Source: DTYU01 sp040757355 (GTDB lineage Bacteria; Bacillota; Desulfotomaculia; Desulfotomaculales; Ammonificaceae). From it: 13,573 nucleotides of DNA. The stretch lies in contig JBFLWY010000053.1 in the NCBI GenBank assembly GCA_040757355.1, positions 1-13,573 of the forward strand, read 5' to 3'. The notes under the pieces were generated by a model that saw nothing but the letters and a program-made list of their open reading frames with translations, did no database searches and was not told the origin of the DNA. This document shows, piece by piece, positions 13,018 through 13,573 of this stretch (its first letter is position 1; each line of letters begins with the position of its first letter). Made by a program: the position numbers and the translations under genes.

Positions 13018-13140
13018 AAAAAGCCAGTACTGGTGCGGCATGCAGGCGCCTCAGCGGTCGCAATTTTCATCCTCTGCTGGTGACGCCCCCGGCGTCATGA
13101 ACGTCTGCCCTATAAATCTGGTATCTTACCCTGGCTTTTT
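13018..13140. repeat. 123-bp segment bounded by 10-bp inverted repeats
   Basis: AAAAAGCCAG (13018-13027) and CTGGCTTTTT (13131-13140) are perfect inverted arms around 103 bases. Inside is a tight hairpin, TGACGCC-CCC-GGCGTCA (13081-13097). No coding potential is convincing. Together with 12955-13248 this is a roughly 290-base gene-free stretch. It could be a small non-autonomous mobile element or a structured RNA; I matched it to no known riboswitch. Confidence 0.45.
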
Positions 13141-13248
13141 AAATTTTCGACATCTGGTCATCTTTTCCTGCCGGCGGGTGGGAGATTTTGCCTTTAGTGC
13201 TTCGGAGCAGTTGTTGCGGTTTTTTCTTACAGCGTGCTAATGCTTGAC

Positions 13249-13573
13249 TTAATTCCGCGCACTCCTTTCCTCCGCTGAGCTTACCTGAGCCGGTTCGCAT
13301 TGAACAAAGCATATCTTCTCCGGGGAATCCCCGCGCCATACCTCGATGTGCAGCCGCTCGTTCGGGTCGCAGGCCTCGCCGAGAACCGCGGCGACGCGGG
13401 CAGCGAAGGTCTCGCCTTTTTCGCAGCGCGCGGTAAGAGCAGCCGCGAGCGGCCGGTGCAGGTAGCCGAGGGGCGCGCCCCACGGCGCCAGGACGGCGAC
13501 GGCATTGGGGTCGTGCGGGTTCTCCGGCTCCCGGACGAGGAAAACCGGCATCCCCAGTGTCAGCGCTGCTGCT
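13249..13573 (-). CDS. HIRAN-domain protein, 3' part (5' end outside the window)
   Basis: The frame is open to the window edge and the first in-window ATG (13551) lies within the conserved region, so the gene most likely starts beyond 13573. The HIRAN domain shows as VFLVREPENPHDPNAVAVL, a glycine turn and PLGYLHRPLAAAL, then a strand ending RVAAVLG. HIRAN domains bind DNA ends or stalled forks and occur alone in bacteria or fused to helicases and nucleases. About 45 residues follow the domain before the stop, so this is a C-terminal or small stand-alone HIRAN. One 60-base line here is 68% GC, against about 47% in a sampled cas line, suggesting different histories. Confidence 0.78.
   Translation of the reverse strand, partial: AAALTLGMPVFLVREPENPHDPNAVAVLAPWGAPLGYLHRPLAAALTARCEKGETFAARVAAVLGEACDPNERLHIEVWRGDSPEKICFVQCEPAQVSSAEERSARN

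Noticed and set aside
12885..13070. A 61-codon minus-strand frame across the heptamer repeat
   Set aside because: Its sequence is a translation of the tandem repeat and inverted-repeat segment, and it overlaps the UPF0158 remnant in another frame.

Overview
The window looks like accessory DNA from a low-to-mid GC Gram-positive anaerobe, plausibly a Clostridia-class, Desulfotomaculum/Pelotomaculum/Moorella-like organism. That placement is inference: it rests on strong GGAGG-type ribosome binding sites, frequent GTG starts and a dense set of PIN and ParE toxin-antitoxin genes. No rRNA, tRNA or housekeeping marker is present to confirm it. Nearly everything is on the minus strand.

Left part (1-2960): a toxin-antitoxin cluster. 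It holds a ribbon-helix-helix antitoxin with a PIN toxin (minus), an AbrB-type antitoxin with a second PIN toxin (plus), and a minus-strand series of PF09720-type antitoxins with RelE/ParE toxins. In that series one toxin is intact, one has lost its middle and one survives only as its first 30 residues. At 898-990 lies a frameshifted remnant of the 3' end of a second copy of the DUF4268 gene found intact at 3016-4017.

Middle (3016-12176): an intact DUF4268 gene with a PD-(D/E)XK-like N-terminus, then a tightly packed minus-strand operon for a type I-D CRISPR-Cas effector. Transcription order is cas3' helicase (9441-12176), a free-standing HD nuclease (8693-9460), a Cas10d large subunit without an HD domain (6546-8693), an unrecognised 213-aa protein (5903-6544), Csc2/Cas7 (4902-5900) and Csc1/Cas5 (4114-4887). 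Genes overlap or lie within a few bases of each other. The expected division of labour is: Csc2 and Csc1 hold the crRNA, Cas10d is the large subunit that recognises target DNA, and the helicase with the HD nuclease unwinds and cuts it. No cas6, cas1, cas2, cas4 or complete CRISPR array is in the window. The effector looks like an interference-only module that would depend on crRNA processing and arrays elsewhere.

Upstream of cas3' (12177-12666) there is no gene. This stretch holds a possible promoter, a duplicated short block, two degenerate repeat-like sequences resembling the end of a type I-D CRISPR repeat (GGGACTGAAA-type), and a REP-like GGGC-N3-GCCC palindromic element that starts exactly where the second repeat-like sequence stops. 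This may be the vestige of an array.

Right end (12667-13573): an N-terminally truncated UPF0158-family gene, a six-unit heptamer tandem repeat at its broken end, a 123-bp segment bounded by 10-bp inverted repeats, and the 3' part of a visibly more GC-rich gene with a HIRAN domain that runs off the window.
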